A DNA stretch of 35,338 bases from Bifidobacteriaceae bacterium (GTDB taxonomy: Bacteria > Actinomycetota > Actinomycetes > Actinomycetales > WQXJ01), in NCBI GenBank assembly GCA_031268215.1, contig JAIRXP010000086.1:66747-102084 (forward strand), given 5' to 3'. Under the pieces are notes generated by a model. That model was given only the letters and a program-made list of their open reading frames with translations, had not been told where the DNA came from and searched no databases. The translations under genes were made by a program, and so were the position numbers. Below, in pieces: positions 25,665 to 33,505 of the stretch (its first letter is position 1; each line of letters starts with the position of its first letter).

Positions 25665-25693
25665 ATCTTAATCGGTCCGGGGTGGTAGGTAAA
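25665..25693 (-). promoter_or_regulatory. Predicted promoter of the nifJ-Nfn operon
   Basis: On the minus strand TTTACC (25693-25688) and TAAGAT (25670-25665) are separated by exactly 17 bases, close to the sigma-A pattern. Transcription would start near 25658, giving a leader of about 75 bases that contains the inverted repeat at 25620-25652 and TGAAAGGTCACC directly before the GTG. Confidence 0.5.
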
Positions 25694-25835
25694 GGACCGG
25701 CTCGCGCGTGTGGCCATGGAAATCGCTTGGCGCGGCCTGCCCAAAGGGCCCCTTCCAGCCAGTCCAGCCACCTAAGGACCGGTTAAGCCGGCCGAGAACC
25801 CCGCCGGCGGGTGAGCCCCCCAACCGGAAGGGCAA

Positions 25836-25841
25836 TAGAAT
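25836..25841 (+). promoter_or_regulatory. Candidate -10 for pup, probably leaderless
   Basis: TAGAAT fits TANNNT and ends 8 bases before the pup ATG; no Shine-Dalgarno sequence lies at the usual distance. The nearest purine run, GGAAGGG, is about 17 bases away. The -35 is not obvious. This is the best of four candidate leaderless starts in the window. It shares the 266-base divergent region with nifJ, which otherwise holds the nifJ elements and a 9-base direct repeat AAGGACCGG (25692-25700, 25774-25782). Confidence 0.5.
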
Positions 25842-25849
25842 CTTCAGCC

Positions 25850-26035
25850 ATGGAGCAAGTGCGCCGGACCGGCCTTCCCCCACGTGACCGCGACGAAGAG
25901 CCGGCCGTGCCCGGTCCCGCCGCCCCGGCCGTGAGGACCCAGCTAATCGACGATTTGCTTGATGAAATTGATGAGGTCCTGGAGGACTCAGCCGAATCAT
26001 TCGTGCGGGGATTCGTCCAAAAGGGGGGTCAATGA
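25850..26035 (+). CDS. pup: Prokaryotic ubiquitin-like protein Pup
   Basis: Intrinsically disordered protein tag attached by its C-terminal glutamate to lysines of proteins destined for the proteasome. The 61-aa product ends QKGGQ, the form requiring deamidation by Dop. Before it is the conserved ARC-binding amphipathic region DDLLDEIDEVLEDSAESFVR (34-53). The N-terminal 30 residues are rich in Arg, Pro and Ala, unlike the Gly/Asp-rich start of mycobacterial Pup. ATG at 25850 is preferred over an in-frame GTG at 25811 because it gives the expected length and sits behind a -10-like element. The stop overlaps the prcB start as ATGA. Here pup is about 9 kb from dop, separated by the redox operon. 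Confidence 0.96.
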   Translation: MEQVRRTGLPPRDRDEEPAVPGPAAPAVRTQLIDDLLDEIDEVLEDSAESFVRGFVQKGGQ

Positions 26036-26859
26036 GTGGTCTGCCCGCCAGCTACTTCGGTCCTGGCAACTCATTCCTGGAATTCGTGCGCCAGGCCGCT
26101 CCTGAGACTCTGGCTGGCGTGACCGGGCTGAACGGTCAGGACGTCGCGGGTACCTCGAACAGTGGTGGGCGGCCGGGCTTGGCCCAGACCGCCTCCGCCA
26201 CCACCATTGTGGCCTTGGCCTACAAGGACGGGCTGGTCATGGCGGGGGACCGCCGGGCGACTGTTGGCAACCAAATAGCTAGCCGGGATATTGAGAAGGT
26301 CTACCCGGCGGATTCCTGGACGGCCATTGGCTTGGCCGGAGTGGCTGGGCTGTCGCTTCAGCTGGTCCGTCTGTTTCAGCTTGAACTGGAGCATTACGAG
26401 AAGATCGAAGGCGTCGCTTTGTCGCTTCGAGGCAAGGCCAACCGTCTGGCCACCATGGTCCGGGCTCAGCTTGACCTGGCCATGAAGGGCTTGGCCGTGG
26501 TGCCACTGCTGGGCGGCTGGGATGGCACTAGGCCCCGCATTTTCGCCTTTGACGTCACTGGCGGCAGCTATGAGGAGCGGGAATACGCGGCCATTGGATC
26601 CGGCGCGGTCTTCGCCAAAGGGTCGCTGAAGAAGCTGCACCGGCCGGCCGCGACCGCCAGAACCGCTATTCGGGCCGCCCTGACCGCCCTGAATGATGCC
26701 GCCGATGACGACGCCGCGACCGGCGGCGTAGACCGGGCCCGTGACATCTATCCGGTCGTGGCCAGGGTCGATTCCCGGGGCTACCACCGTGTCCCTGATG
26801 GAGAACTGGCCCGGGCGTTATTCTCCCGTGGCGGCGAGCCTAAGGGAGATCGCTCATGA
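26032..26859 (+). CDS. prcB: 20S proteasome beta subunit
   Basis: Catalytic subunit of the bacterial 20S core; an N-terminal threonine protease made as a precursor. The propeptide covers residues 1-56 and the predicted active Thr1 is Thr57 in SATTIVAL. Asp73 in GDRRAT corresponds to Asp17 and Lys89 in EKVYP to Lys33 of the mature protein, so the catalytic set is complete. LELEHYEKIEGV and MVRAQLDLAMKGL are typical of PrcB. The residue before Thr1 is Ala56 rather than the Gly found in the mycobacterial protein as remembered. The start overlaps pup (ATGA), with GGGGGG ahead, and the stop overlaps prcA (ATGA). Confidence 0.95.
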   Translation: MSGLPASYFGPGNSFLEFVRQAAPETLAGVTGLNGQDVAGTSNSGGRPGLAQTASATTIVALAYKDGLVMAGDRRATVGNQIASRDIEKVYPADSWTAIGLAGVAGLSLQLVRLFQLELEHYEKIEGVALSLRGKANRLATMVRAQLDLAMKGLAVVPLLGGWDGTRPRIFAFDVTGGSYEEREYAAIGSGAVFAKGSLKKLHRPAATARTAIRAALTALNDAADDDAATGGVDRARDIYPVVARVDSRGYHRVPDGELARALFSRGGEPKGDRS

Positions 26860-27509
26860 CCATGCCGCTGTATGTCCCGCCCGAACAGATCATCAAGGAT
26901 CGGGCGGATTTCGCCAAGCGTGGCGTGGCCCGCGGCCGTCCAGCGGTGGTCGTTTCCGCCGCTGAAGGCGTGCTCCTAGCGGCGTCTAACCCTTCGCGGG
27001 CGCTGAAGAAACTGTCTGAGATTTATGACCGCCTGGCCTTCGCGGCAGTGGGTAAATGGTCGGAATTCGAGGCCCTGCGCGTGGCCGGCATCCGTTACGC
27101 CGATCTGCGTGGCTATTCCTATGACCGCATCGATGTTTCGGCCCGGGGTTTGGCCGGGGCCTACGCTCAGTCCATCGCCGCCGCTTTCACCGGTGACCCG
27201 AAGCCGCTTGAGGTCGAGGTGGCGGTCGCGGAGGTTGGGGCTTCCCAGGCCGCCGATGCCGTCTTTCACGTCCGCTTTGACGGTTCTGTCAGCGACGAGT
27301 TGCCTTGGGCGGTGCTGGGCGGAGCCGGCCCGTCTGGGCGCCAGGCGCTGGCCGATGGTTGGCGGCCTGGCCTGACGCTGGCCGAGGCCGGCCAGCTGGC
27401 CCGCGCTGCCCTGGTGAGCGAAGGCGGCGGTCAAGATGGCTTCGAGGCCGGGCTGCTGCGGCGCGAGGTCTTAGGGCGGGCATTTGCCCGCCTTGAGGCA
27501 TTGCCGTGA
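26856..27509 (+). CDS. prcA: 20S proteasome alpha subunit
   Basis: Non-catalytic outer-ring subunit that forms the gated entry pore and the pockets where activators dock. The 217-aa protein has the alpha-subunit N-terminus YVPPEQIIKDRADFAKRG (6-23), NPSRALKKLSEIYDRLAFAA, GKWSEFEALR, and RGYSYDRIDVSARGLA. It is about 30 residues shorter than the mycobacterial protein at the C-terminal end, where the acidic/serine-rich tail is missing. The start overlaps prcB and the end overlaps pafA (GTGA), so pup, prcB, prcA and pafA form a coupled unit. Confidence 0.95.
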   Translation: MTMPLYVPPEQIIKDRADFAKRGVARGRPAVVVSAAEGVLLAASNPSRALKKLSEIYDRLAFAAVGKWSEFEALRVAGIRYADLRGYSYDRIDVSARGLAGAYAQSIAAAFTGDPKPLEVEVAVAEVGASQAADAVFHVRFDGSVSDELPWAVLGGAGPSGRQALADGWRPGLTLAEAGQLARAALVSEGGGQDGFEAGLLRREVLGRAFARLEALP

Positions 27510-28876
27510 GCGGAGTCATTGGACTTGAAACTGAATACGGGGTGGTGGCCCAGGGTTTGACGGCCGAGGAAGCCGCCCGCGAATTGTTTCTTCCGGTTGT
27601 GGGGTGGGGCAGGAGCACTAACGTCTTCACTCCGGCTGGGGCACGCCTGTACTTGGATGTTGGCTCGCATCCGGAATACGCCACGCCGGAGTGCTCGGTG
27701 CTGGACGAACTGATGGCCGCCGAAAGAGCCGGTGACAGATTGATGGCGGCGCTCGCGGCGGCCGCCAGTCGCCGGACTGGGACGGCCATAGCGCTGATCA
27801 AGAACAACACCGATTCGGCCGGGCACGGTTTCGGCTGCCATGAGAACTATCAGGTGGCGCGGGCTGGTTCGGCCGCCTTAGCGGCCAAGCTGATCCCTTT
27901 CCTGGTCACGCGGCAGATCGTGGCTGGTGCGGGCAAGATCCAGGTGGATCCGGCCGGGGCCCGTTACTTGCTGTCGCAACGGGCCCACCACACTACCGAG
28001 GCATTGAGTTCGGCCACTACTCGGGCCCGGCCCATGATCAACACTCGCGATGAGCCGCACGCCAACGGCGAGCTTTACCGGCGCTTGCATGTGATAGTTG
28101 GTGATTCCAACATGTCTACCGCCGCCAGCCGCTTCAAGATCGGGTCGATGGCTCTGTTGCTGCGGGCCAGGCGATCCGGCGCCGAATTGCCGGACCTGGA
28201 ACTGGCCAACCCGGTTCACGCGATCCGTGAGGTGGCTCACGGCTGGCGCACCGCCCATCCGATTGAACTAGCGGACGGGCGTTCGATCAAACCGGCGGAC
28301 ATTCAGTGGCGTTATTTGGCGGCGGCGGAAAGCACGGCGCGTACAGCCGAGGATCAGACGGTGCTGAGCTTGTGGCGGCGGACGCTGACCGCTTGGGACC
28401 GGGCGGATTTTGACGGCCTGGAGACCGAACTCGATTGGCTGGCCAAGTGGCGGCTGCTTGAGCGCTACCGTGAGCGGACCGGCGCGGGTCTGGCGGATCC
28501 GCGGGTTCTGCGACTGGAGTTGGCTTACCATCAGCTCGGTGCCCAAGGCGAGTTGCGGGAAAAGCTGGAGGCGGGTGGGAACTTGACCGGCGGCATCGGG
28601 CGAAACGAAGCGGCCAAAGCGGTCACCACGCCGCCGGCCACCACGCGGGCTCACCTGCGAGGGCGGTTCATTTCCCGCGCCCGGGCGGCGGGTCGCGAAT
28701 ACACCGCCGATTGGGTGCGGCTGCGACTTGGACAAGGCGAGGCGGTAGCGCTGATGGATCCGTTTGACAATGCCAATTTGGCCGCCCAAGCATTGATAAC
28801 GGAGCTGGAGGCGGCCCCACCCGCGGGTACGGCCAGCGAACTGGACGCGATCTTCGCCGAGGCTGGAAGGGAGTAG
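27506..28876 (+). CDS. pafA: Pup-protein ligase PafA
   Basis: ATP-dependent ligase joining the C-terminal glutamate of Pup to a substrate lysine. The 456-aa protein shares the Dop fold: GLETEYGV with Glu8 and Glu10, catalytic Asp51 in [28 protein letters not shown] and NTRDEPHA. It lacks the approximately 40-residue Dop loop and reads [14 protein letters not shown] where Dop reads [13 protein letters not shown]; both features assign it to PafA. The GTG start overlaps prcA. pafB and pafC, which often follow, are absent here; hisF begins two bases after the stop instead. Confidence 0.95.
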   Translation: MSGVIGLETEYGVVAQGLTAEEAARELFLPVVGWGRSTNVFTPAGARLYLDVGSHPEYATPECSVLDELMAAERAGDRLMAALAAAASRRTGTAIALIKNNTDSAGHGFGCHENYQVARAGSAALAAKLIPFLVTRQIVAGAGKIQVDPAGARYLLSQRAHHTTEALSSATTRARPMINTRDEPHANGELYRRLHVIVGDSNMSTAASRFKIGSMALLLRARRSGAELPDLELANPVHAIREVAHGWRTAHPIELADGRSIKPADIQWRYLAAAESTARTAEDQTVLSLWRRTLTAWDRADFDGLETELDWLAKWRLLERYRERTGAGLADPRVLRLELAYHQLGAQGELREKLEAGGNLTGGIGRNEAAKAVTTPPATTRAHLRGRFISRARAAGREYTADWVRLRLGQGEAVALMDPFDNANLAAQALITELEAAPPAGTASELDAIFAEAGRE

Positions 28877-28878
28877 GA

Positions 28879-29664
28879 ATGGGCGTGGCCTTGCGAGTTA
28901 TCCCGTGCCTCGACGTCGATGCTGGCCGGGTGGTCAAAGGCGTCAATTTCCGCGACCTGCGAGACGCCGGTGATCCGGTCGCACTGGCTGGACGCTACGA
29001 CGCGATGGGTGCGGATGAAATCACCTTCTTGGACGTTTCCGCCTCCGCTGCGGGCCGGGAAACCATAGTTGACGTGGTTGAACGCAGTGCCGACCAGATC
29101 TTTGTGCCGCTGACCGTGGGCGGCGGGATCCGGACTCCGGAAGATGTCGACCGGATGCTGCGGGCCGGGGCGGACAAAGTTGGCGTTAACACGGCCGCGA
29201 TCACGGATCCAGACTTGATCAGGCGGATCGCTGCCCGGTTTGGCTCCCAGGTCTTGGTGTTGTCGGTGGACGCCCGGCGTTGCCAAGATGGGGTCGTGAC
29301 TCCATCGGGCTACCAAGTGACCACCCACGGTGGGCGGCGGGGAGTGGACTTGGATGCCGTTGAGTGGGCCAAGCTGGGGCAGGAACTGGGCGCTGGCGAA
29401 ATCTTGCTCAATTCGATGGACGCGGACGGCACCACCGGCGGGTTCGACTTGGAGATGCTCCGGGACGTGCGCCGGGCGGTTGACTTGCCGTTGATCGCCT
29501 CCGGTGGGGCAGGGCGGCCAGAAGATTTCGTGGCGGCGGCCCGCGCCGGCGCCGATGCCGTCTTGGCGGCCTCGGTCTTCCACTTTGGCAGCTTGACCAT
29601 TGGGCAAGTGAAGCGGGCGTTGGCCAGCGCCGGTTTTGAAGTGAGAATGAACGAAGCTGACTGA
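28879..29664 (+). CDS. hisF: Imidazole glycerol phosphate synthase cyclase subunit
   Basis: Converts PRFAR and ammonia (supplied by HisH) to imidazole glycerol phosphate and AICAR in histidine synthesis. It is a (beta/alpha)8 barrel of 261 aa with the catalytic Asp12 ([13 protein letters not shown]) and Asp131 (LSVDARRC). The phosphate-binding segments [25 protein letters not shown] and [12 protein letters not shown] are all present. ATG at 28879 follows the pafA stop by two bases with GGAAGGGAG upstream, so it is probably co-transcribed with the proteasome genes. hisH and the other early his genes are not in the window. Confidence 0.96.
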   Translation: MGVALRVIPCLDVDAGRVVKGVNFRDLRDAGDPVALAGRYDAMGADEITFLDVSASAAGRETIVDVVERSADQIFVPLTVGGGIRTPEDVDRMLRAGADKVGVNTAAITDPDLIRRIAARFGSQVLVLSVDARRCQDGVVTPSGYQVTTHGGRRGVDLDAVEWAKLGQELGAGEILLNSMDADGTTGGFDLEMLRDVRRAVDLPLIASGGAGRPEDFVAAARAGADAVLAASVFHFGSLTIGQVKRALASAGFEVRMNEAD

Positions 29665-29675
29665 GAACGAGTCAG
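29657..29675. repeat. Short inverted repeat at the end of hisF
   Basis: CTGACT (29657-29662) and AGTCAG (29670-29675) pair perfectly around a 7-base loop, overlapping the hisF stop codon. No T-tract follows. It may trim or modulate transcription between hisF and hisI, or be chance. Confidence 0.3.
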
Positions 29676-29721
29676 ACTAAGCGGGAAATAAGTTGAGACT
29701 GAACGAGATGAGGTGGAGCGA

Positions 29722-30069
29722 ATGGCGGTGGAGGGACTGAAGTTCGGCCCGGATGGGTTGATCCCGGCGGTCATCCAGCAGCACGATTCGCGGCAGGTGC
29801 TGATGGTGGGCTACATGGACGCGACCGCTCTGGAGCGGACCCTGGCCAGCGGGCGGGTATGGCTCTGGTCGCGGTCACGCCGGGAGTACTGGCGCAAGGG
29901 TGACACCTCCGGAAACATCCAGGTGGTGAAGTCCGTGGCGGCCGACTGCGACGGCGACGCCTTGCTGGTCCAAGTGGACCAGACTGGCCCCGCCTGCCAC
30001 ACCGGCGCGCAGAGCTGTTTCGACGCCCGGCAGCTACCCGCGGGACGATTGACGGACGGAATCTGCTGA
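29722..30069 (+). CDS. hisI: Phosphoribosyl-AMP cyclohydrolase
   Basis: Third step of histidine synthesis: opens the adenine ring of phosphoribosyl-AMP, using zinc and magnesium. The 115-aa single-domain protein carries QVLMVGYMD, VWLWSRSR, WRKGDTSGN and the metal-binding block DCDGDALLVQVDQTG followed by ACHTG and SCF. It has no HisE-type fusion. The ATG at 29722 is preferred, with GGTGGAG just upstream; an in-frame GTG at 29713 would add three residues. It lies 57 bases after hisF, the usual actinobacterial order. Confidence 0.95.
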   Translation: MAVEGLKFGPDGLIPAVIQQHDSRQVLMVGYMDATALERTLASGRVWLWSRSRREYWRKGDTSGNIQVVKSVAADCDGDALLVQVDQTGPACHTGAQSCFDARQLPAGRLTDGIC

Positions 30070-30121
30070 TCACGGACCGGCATCAGGCCAGGGGGGTACA
30101 AACCAGGTGGTCTTGACCCTG

Positions 30122-30127
30122 TAAGTT
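30122..30127 (+). promoter_or_regulatory. Candidate -10 for the DUF4190-trp-lgt unit, possibly leaderless
   Basis: TAAGTT fits TANNNT and ends 7 bases before the GTG at 30135; no ribosome site is visible between them. A TTGACC lies only 3 bases upstream of it, too near to serve as -35. This is a likely start of a new transcript downstream of hisI. Confidence 0.4.
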
Positions 30128-30134
30128 TGTCCTT

Positions 30135-30695
30135 GTGAGCGAACAATCTCCCTACGGTCCGCTAGATCCCCAGGCGGCAGGACCGGCCGCAAGTGCGCAG
30201 CCTTATCAGGCGCAACCGTTCGGGGACTCTTCTTCTCAAGTCGTTGGCTCCTACCAAGGCTATCCAGCGCCGGCGCCCTACCAACCGGGCTATCCGCCGC
30301 CGGCGCCAGCCTACCCCCCCTATCCCGCCTATCCGGGAGGCCCCCAGGGTAACGCTTATCCGGCCTACGTTCAGCAGCCGCCGGTCGCGACTTCCAAGAA
30401 CGGTTGGGGCGTGGCGTCGCTGGTGGCGTCGATCGCTGGGCTAACCGTGCTGTTTGGATCGTTGATTCCGTCGGTCTTAGGCGTCATATTTGGCCATATT
30501 GCCCTCAACGCGGCCAAGCGGGGCGAGGCGTCCAACCGTGGTGTGGCGTTGGGCGGATTGATAACTGGCTATGTCGGTCTGGCCGTGACTGTTATCTTCT
30601 GGGGTTTCCTTATTCTGGTGGTTGGGCTGGCGTCACTGGACACCATCGGTGGGTACGATTCTTGGGCGCTGGCGCCGTTGTCTGGGTTGGTCTGA
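30135..30695 (+). CDS. DUF4190-like membrane protein with Pro/Tyr-rich N-terminus
   Basis: Small membrane protein of unknown function. Residues about 1-85 are a disordered tail rich in Pro, Tyr, Ala and Gln with repeated [16 protein letters not shown] units. From about residue 88 is a DUF4190-type region: [15 protein letters not shown], a first hydrophobic helix, the [31 protein letters not shown] signature (positions about 117-147), and a second hydrophobic helix. It occupies the place between hisI and trpC where other actinobacteria have trpE and a small membrane gene. trpC starts 16 bases downstream, so it probably leads the trp operon. Confidence 0.8.
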   Translation: MSEQSPYGPLDPQAAGPAASAQPYQAQPFGDSSSQVVGSYQGYPAPAPYQPGYPPPAPAYPPYPAYPGGPQGNAYPAYVQQPPVATSKNGWGVASLVASIAGLTVLFGSLIPSVLGVIFGHIALNAAKRGEASNRGVALGGLITGYVGLAVTVIFWGFLILVVGLASLDTIGGYDSWALAPLSGLV

Positions 30696-30711
30696 AAGGA
30701 CCGGAATCCAA

Positions 30712-31542
30712 ATGAGGAAGCGGGCAGCGGCCGTGGTCCTGGACCAGATCATTGAGGGCGTGCAAGAAGACCTCGCGGTCCGCCAGGGACAGGTCCCGTT
30801 GGATGATCTCAAGGCCCAGGCCGCGTCCCGGCCACCCGCCAAGGATCTGCTGGCCCGGCTCAGCGCGGCTAACTCAGTTGGCGTGATCGCGGAAGTCAAG
30901 CGTTCCAGTCCGTCGCGCGGTGCTATCGCCGCCATCGCTGACCCGGCCGCCCTGGCCCAGGCCTATGAGGCCGGCGGTGCCGCGGCTATCTCGGTGCTGA
31001 CGGAGAGGCGGTTCTTTGGTGGATCGTTGGCGGATCTGAAGGCCGTACGCCGCGCGGTTGACGTGCCTGTCCTGCGGAAAGACTTCGTGGTCAGTTCCTA
31101 TCAGGTGTGGGAAGCCCGGGCCTATGGCGCGGACATCGTATTGCTGATTGTCGCGGCCCTGGAACGTCTGCGGCTGATTGGGCTGATCGAACGGACAGTT
31201 TCACTCGGCATGACCCCGCTAGTAGAGGTCCATTCTGAGGCGGAACTCGAAGTCGCGATTGAGTGTGGCGCCAAACTGATCGGCTTCAACGCGCGCGATT
31301 TGAAGACCCTGGCCGTGGATCCGGCCGTATTTGGTCGCCTGGCGCCGCTGGCGGGACCGGGAATTGTCAAGGTCGCGGAATCTGGCGTGTCCGGCCCGCA
31401 TGATTTGGCTGCCTATGCCCACCGAGGCGCCGATGCCGTACTGATCGGTGAGTATGTGGCTACCGCTTCCGACCCGGAACAGGCAGTCAGGGAACTGGTC
31501 GCGATGGGTTCACACCCGTCTGTGAGATCACTGCGCCGATGA
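30712..31542 (+). CDS. trpC: Indole-3-glycerol phosphate synthase
   Basis: Closes the indole ring from carboxyphenylamino-deoxyribulose phosphate in tryptophan synthesis. The 276-aa barrel shows [13 protein letters not shown] with Lys63, the VLRKDFVV loop with its catalytic lysine, and later phosphate-binding segments (FNARDLKTL and [10 protein letters not shown]). The ATG at 30712 with GAAAGGA upstream is preferred over a longer in-frame start at 30622 lying inside the preceding gene. Only 16 bases separate it from that gene, leaving no room for a trp leader attenuator. The stop overlaps trpB (ATGA). Confidence 0.95.
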   Translation: MRKRAAAVVLDQIIEGVQEDLAVRQGQVPLDDLKAQAASRPPAKDLLARLSAANSVGVIAEVKRSSPSRGAIAAIADPAALAQAYEAGGAAAISVLTERRFFGGSLADLKAVRRAVDVPVLRKDFVVSSYQVWEARAYGADIVLLIVAALERLRLIGLIERTVSLGMTPLVEVHSEAELEVAIECGAKLIGFNARDLKTLAVDPAVFGRLAPLAGPGIVKVAESGVSGPHDLAAYAHRGADAVLIGEYVATASDPEQAVRELVAMGSHPSVRSLRR

Positions 31543-32720
31543 ATCAAATGTCTGGGCCTTATTTTGGGCCCTACGGCGGCCGTTTCGTGCCCGAAGCCCT
31601 GATCGCCGCCCTTGATGAATTGGCGGCGGCGTACGCCGCCGCCCAAGCTGACCCGGCCTTTGGCGCCGAGTTGGAGCGCCTGGCCACGGTTTACTCTGGC
31701 CGGCCGACTCCTTTGACAGAAGTGCCGCGATTCGCCGCCCAGGCGGGCGGGGCGCGAGTCTTCTTGAAGCGTGAGGATTTGGCTCACACTGGTTCACACA
31801 AGATCAATAACGTTCTGGGGCAGGCCTTGTTGACCAAGAGGCTTGGCAAGACCCGCGTGATCGCGGAGACTGGGGCCGGCCAGCATGGCGTGGCTACCGC
31901 CACGGCAGCGGCCTTGATGGGCTTGGAGTGTGTTGTGTACATGGGTCTGGAGGACACCCAACGCCAAGCTCTCAATGTGGCTCGGATGCGTTTGCTGGGA
32001 GCCGAGGTCATACCGGTCAAGACCGGCTCGCGTACTCTCAAGGACGCCATTAACGAGGCGCTGCGGGATTGGGTGACCAACGTTGAGGGCACGAACTACG
32101 TGTTTGGCACGGCGGCCGGCCCGCATCCCTTCCCGGCCATGGTGCGTGATTTTCAATCGGTGATTGGCCGGGAGGCCAGGGCCCAGATTCTGGCGGAAGT
32201 TGGGCGTTTGCCGGACGCGGCCGCCGCCTGTGTTGGCGGCGGATCAAACTCGATTGGTTTGTTTTCCGCCTTCCTCGAAGACACGAGCGTTAGCCTGTAT
32301 GGCTTTGAGGCGGCCGGGGACGGCGTTGAAACCGGTCGTCACGCCGCCACATTGACTGGCGGCAGCCCTGGGACCTTGCATGGAGCGAAGTCCTATTTAC
32401 TCCAGGACGCGGACGGCCAAACAATCGAATCGCATTCGATCTCCGCGGGGTTGGACTATCCCGGTGTGGGCCCAGAACACTCCTACCTGAAGGATTCAGG
32501 CCGGGCGGTTTACCGCCCGGTGACGGACGCGGCGGCCATGGACGCGTTCAGTTGGCTGACCCGATCAGAGGGAATCATGCCGGCCATTGAATCTGCCCAT
32601 GGGTTGGCCGGAGCCATGGAACTGGGGCGCGAACTCGGCCCGGAGGCCGTGCTAGTGGTCTGCTTATCTGGACGGGGCGACAAAGACGTGGAGACGGCGG
32701 TGAAATGGTTCAATCTGTGA
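31539..32720 (+). CDS. trpB: Tryptophan synthase beta chain
   Basis: PLP enzyme condensing indole with serine to tryptophan; partner of TrpA. The 393-aa protein starts [17 protein letters not shown]. It carries the PLP lysine Lys88 in [10 protein letters not shown], the catalytic Glu region [13 protein letters not shown], and the phosphate-binding GGGSNSIG. It is a classical TrpB1. The ATG overlaps the trpC stop, and the 3' end overlaps trpA, as expected for stoichiometric translation. Confidence 0.97.
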   Translation: MNQMSGPYFGPYGGRFVPEALIAALDELAAAYAAAQADPAFGAELERLATVYSGRPTPLTEVPRFAAQAGGARVFLKREDLAHTGSHKINNVLGQALLTKRLGKTRVIAETGAGQHGVATATAAALMGLECVVYMGLEDTQRQALNVARMRLLGAEVIPVKTGSRTLKDAINEALRDWVTNVEGTNYVFGTAAGPHPFPAMVRDFQSVIGREARAQILAEVGRLPDAAAACVGGGSNSIGLFSAFLEDTSVSLYGFEAAGDGVETGRHAATLTGGSPGTLHGAKSYLLQDADGQTIESHSISAGLDYPGVGPEHSYLKDSGRAVYRPVTDAAAMDAFSWLTRSEGIMPAIESAHGLAGAMELGRELGPEAVLVVCLSGRGDKDVETAVKWFNL

Positions 32721-33505
32721 GCGCGGCGGACGGTTTTGGGGCCGGACAGGCGATCGCCCGGGCGCGGGCCGCTGGGCGGGCGGCCCTGATCGCCTATTTG
32801 CCGTGTGGTTTTCCCTCGTTGACAGCGTCGATTGACGCCTGCCGGGCCCTGATTCGCGGCGGAGCGGACATCATCGAGTTGGGGCTGCCGTATTCGGACC
32901 CGGTCATGGACGGGCCCGTCATTGGTCAGGCCGTTACCGAAGCGTTGGCGAGCGGCTTCCGGGTTGATGATCTGTTTGAAGCGGTGGCGGAACTGGCGCC
33001 AGCCGGTGTGCCAATCGAAGTAATGACCTATTACAACCCGGTCTTCCGCCGGGGCGAGGAGCGTTTCGCAGCGGATCTGGCGGACGCCGGAGGCGCCGGA
33101 CTGATCACTCCAGATCTGATACCGGAGGAGGCCGGCCCGTGGATAACCGCGGCGGATGCCTTTGGCCTGGACAAAGTGTTCTTGGTGGCGCCATCATCCC
33201 CGCCGGCGCGTTTGCGCTTGACCGCGAGCGCTTGCCGGGGCTTTACCTATGCTACGTCCACCATGGGCGTGACTGGCTTGAGAACTTCACTGTCTGGACT
33301 GGCGCGGCCGCTGGTGGAACGCACCCGGGCGGCTGGCGCCGCCAATGTCTGCGTTGGCGTGGGCGTATCGACGCCGGCCCAAGCGGCGGAGGTGGCCAGC
33401 TTCGCCGATGGCGTGATTATCGGTTCGGCGTTCGTCAAGCGTTTAGCGGCGGGCCAGGATCTGGAGTCTTTCACCGCCGGATTGCGTGAGGCGACCATCC
33501 GGTGA
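32717..33505 (+). CDS. trpA: Tryptophan synthase alpha chain
   Basis: Splits indole-3-glycerol phosphate to indole and glyceraldehyde-3-phosphate and channels indole to TrpB. The catalytic residues are Glu54 in [11 protein letters not shown] and Asp65 in VMDGPVIG. Phosphate-binding segments include [10 protein letters not shown] and [10 protein letters not shown]. The GTG at 32717 overlapping the trpB stop as GTGA is preferred, matching the overlap style of its neighbours. An in-frame ATG at 32705 would add four residues and cannot be excluded. The 3' end overlaps lgt (GTGA). Confidence 0.95.
   Translation: MSAADGFGAGQAIARARAAGRAALIAYLPCGFPSLTASIDACRALIRGGADIIELGLPYSDPVMDGPVIGQAVTEALASGFRVDDLFEAVAELAPAGVPIEVMTYYNPVFRRGEERFAADLADAGGAGLITPDLIPEEAGPWITAADAFGLDKVFLVAPSSPPARLRLTASACRGFTYATSTMGVTGLRTSLSGLARPLVERTRAAGAANVCVGVGVSTPAQAAEVASFADGVIIGSAFVKRLAAGQDLESFTAGLREATIR

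Noticed and set aside
28651..29607. Long minus-strand open frame (318 codons) opposite pafA and hisF
   Set aside because: Shadow of high-GC coding sequence: composition is Gln/His/Arg/Pro-rich with no family motif, and the plus strand has two well-supported genes.
30113..30118. TTGACC as a -35 box for the gene at 30135
   Set aside because: It is only 3 bases from the -10 candidate, so it cannot act as its -35 element.
30696..30711. trp attenuator before trpC
   Set aside because: Only 16 bases separate the genes; no leader peptide with tryptophan codons or terminator hairpin is present.
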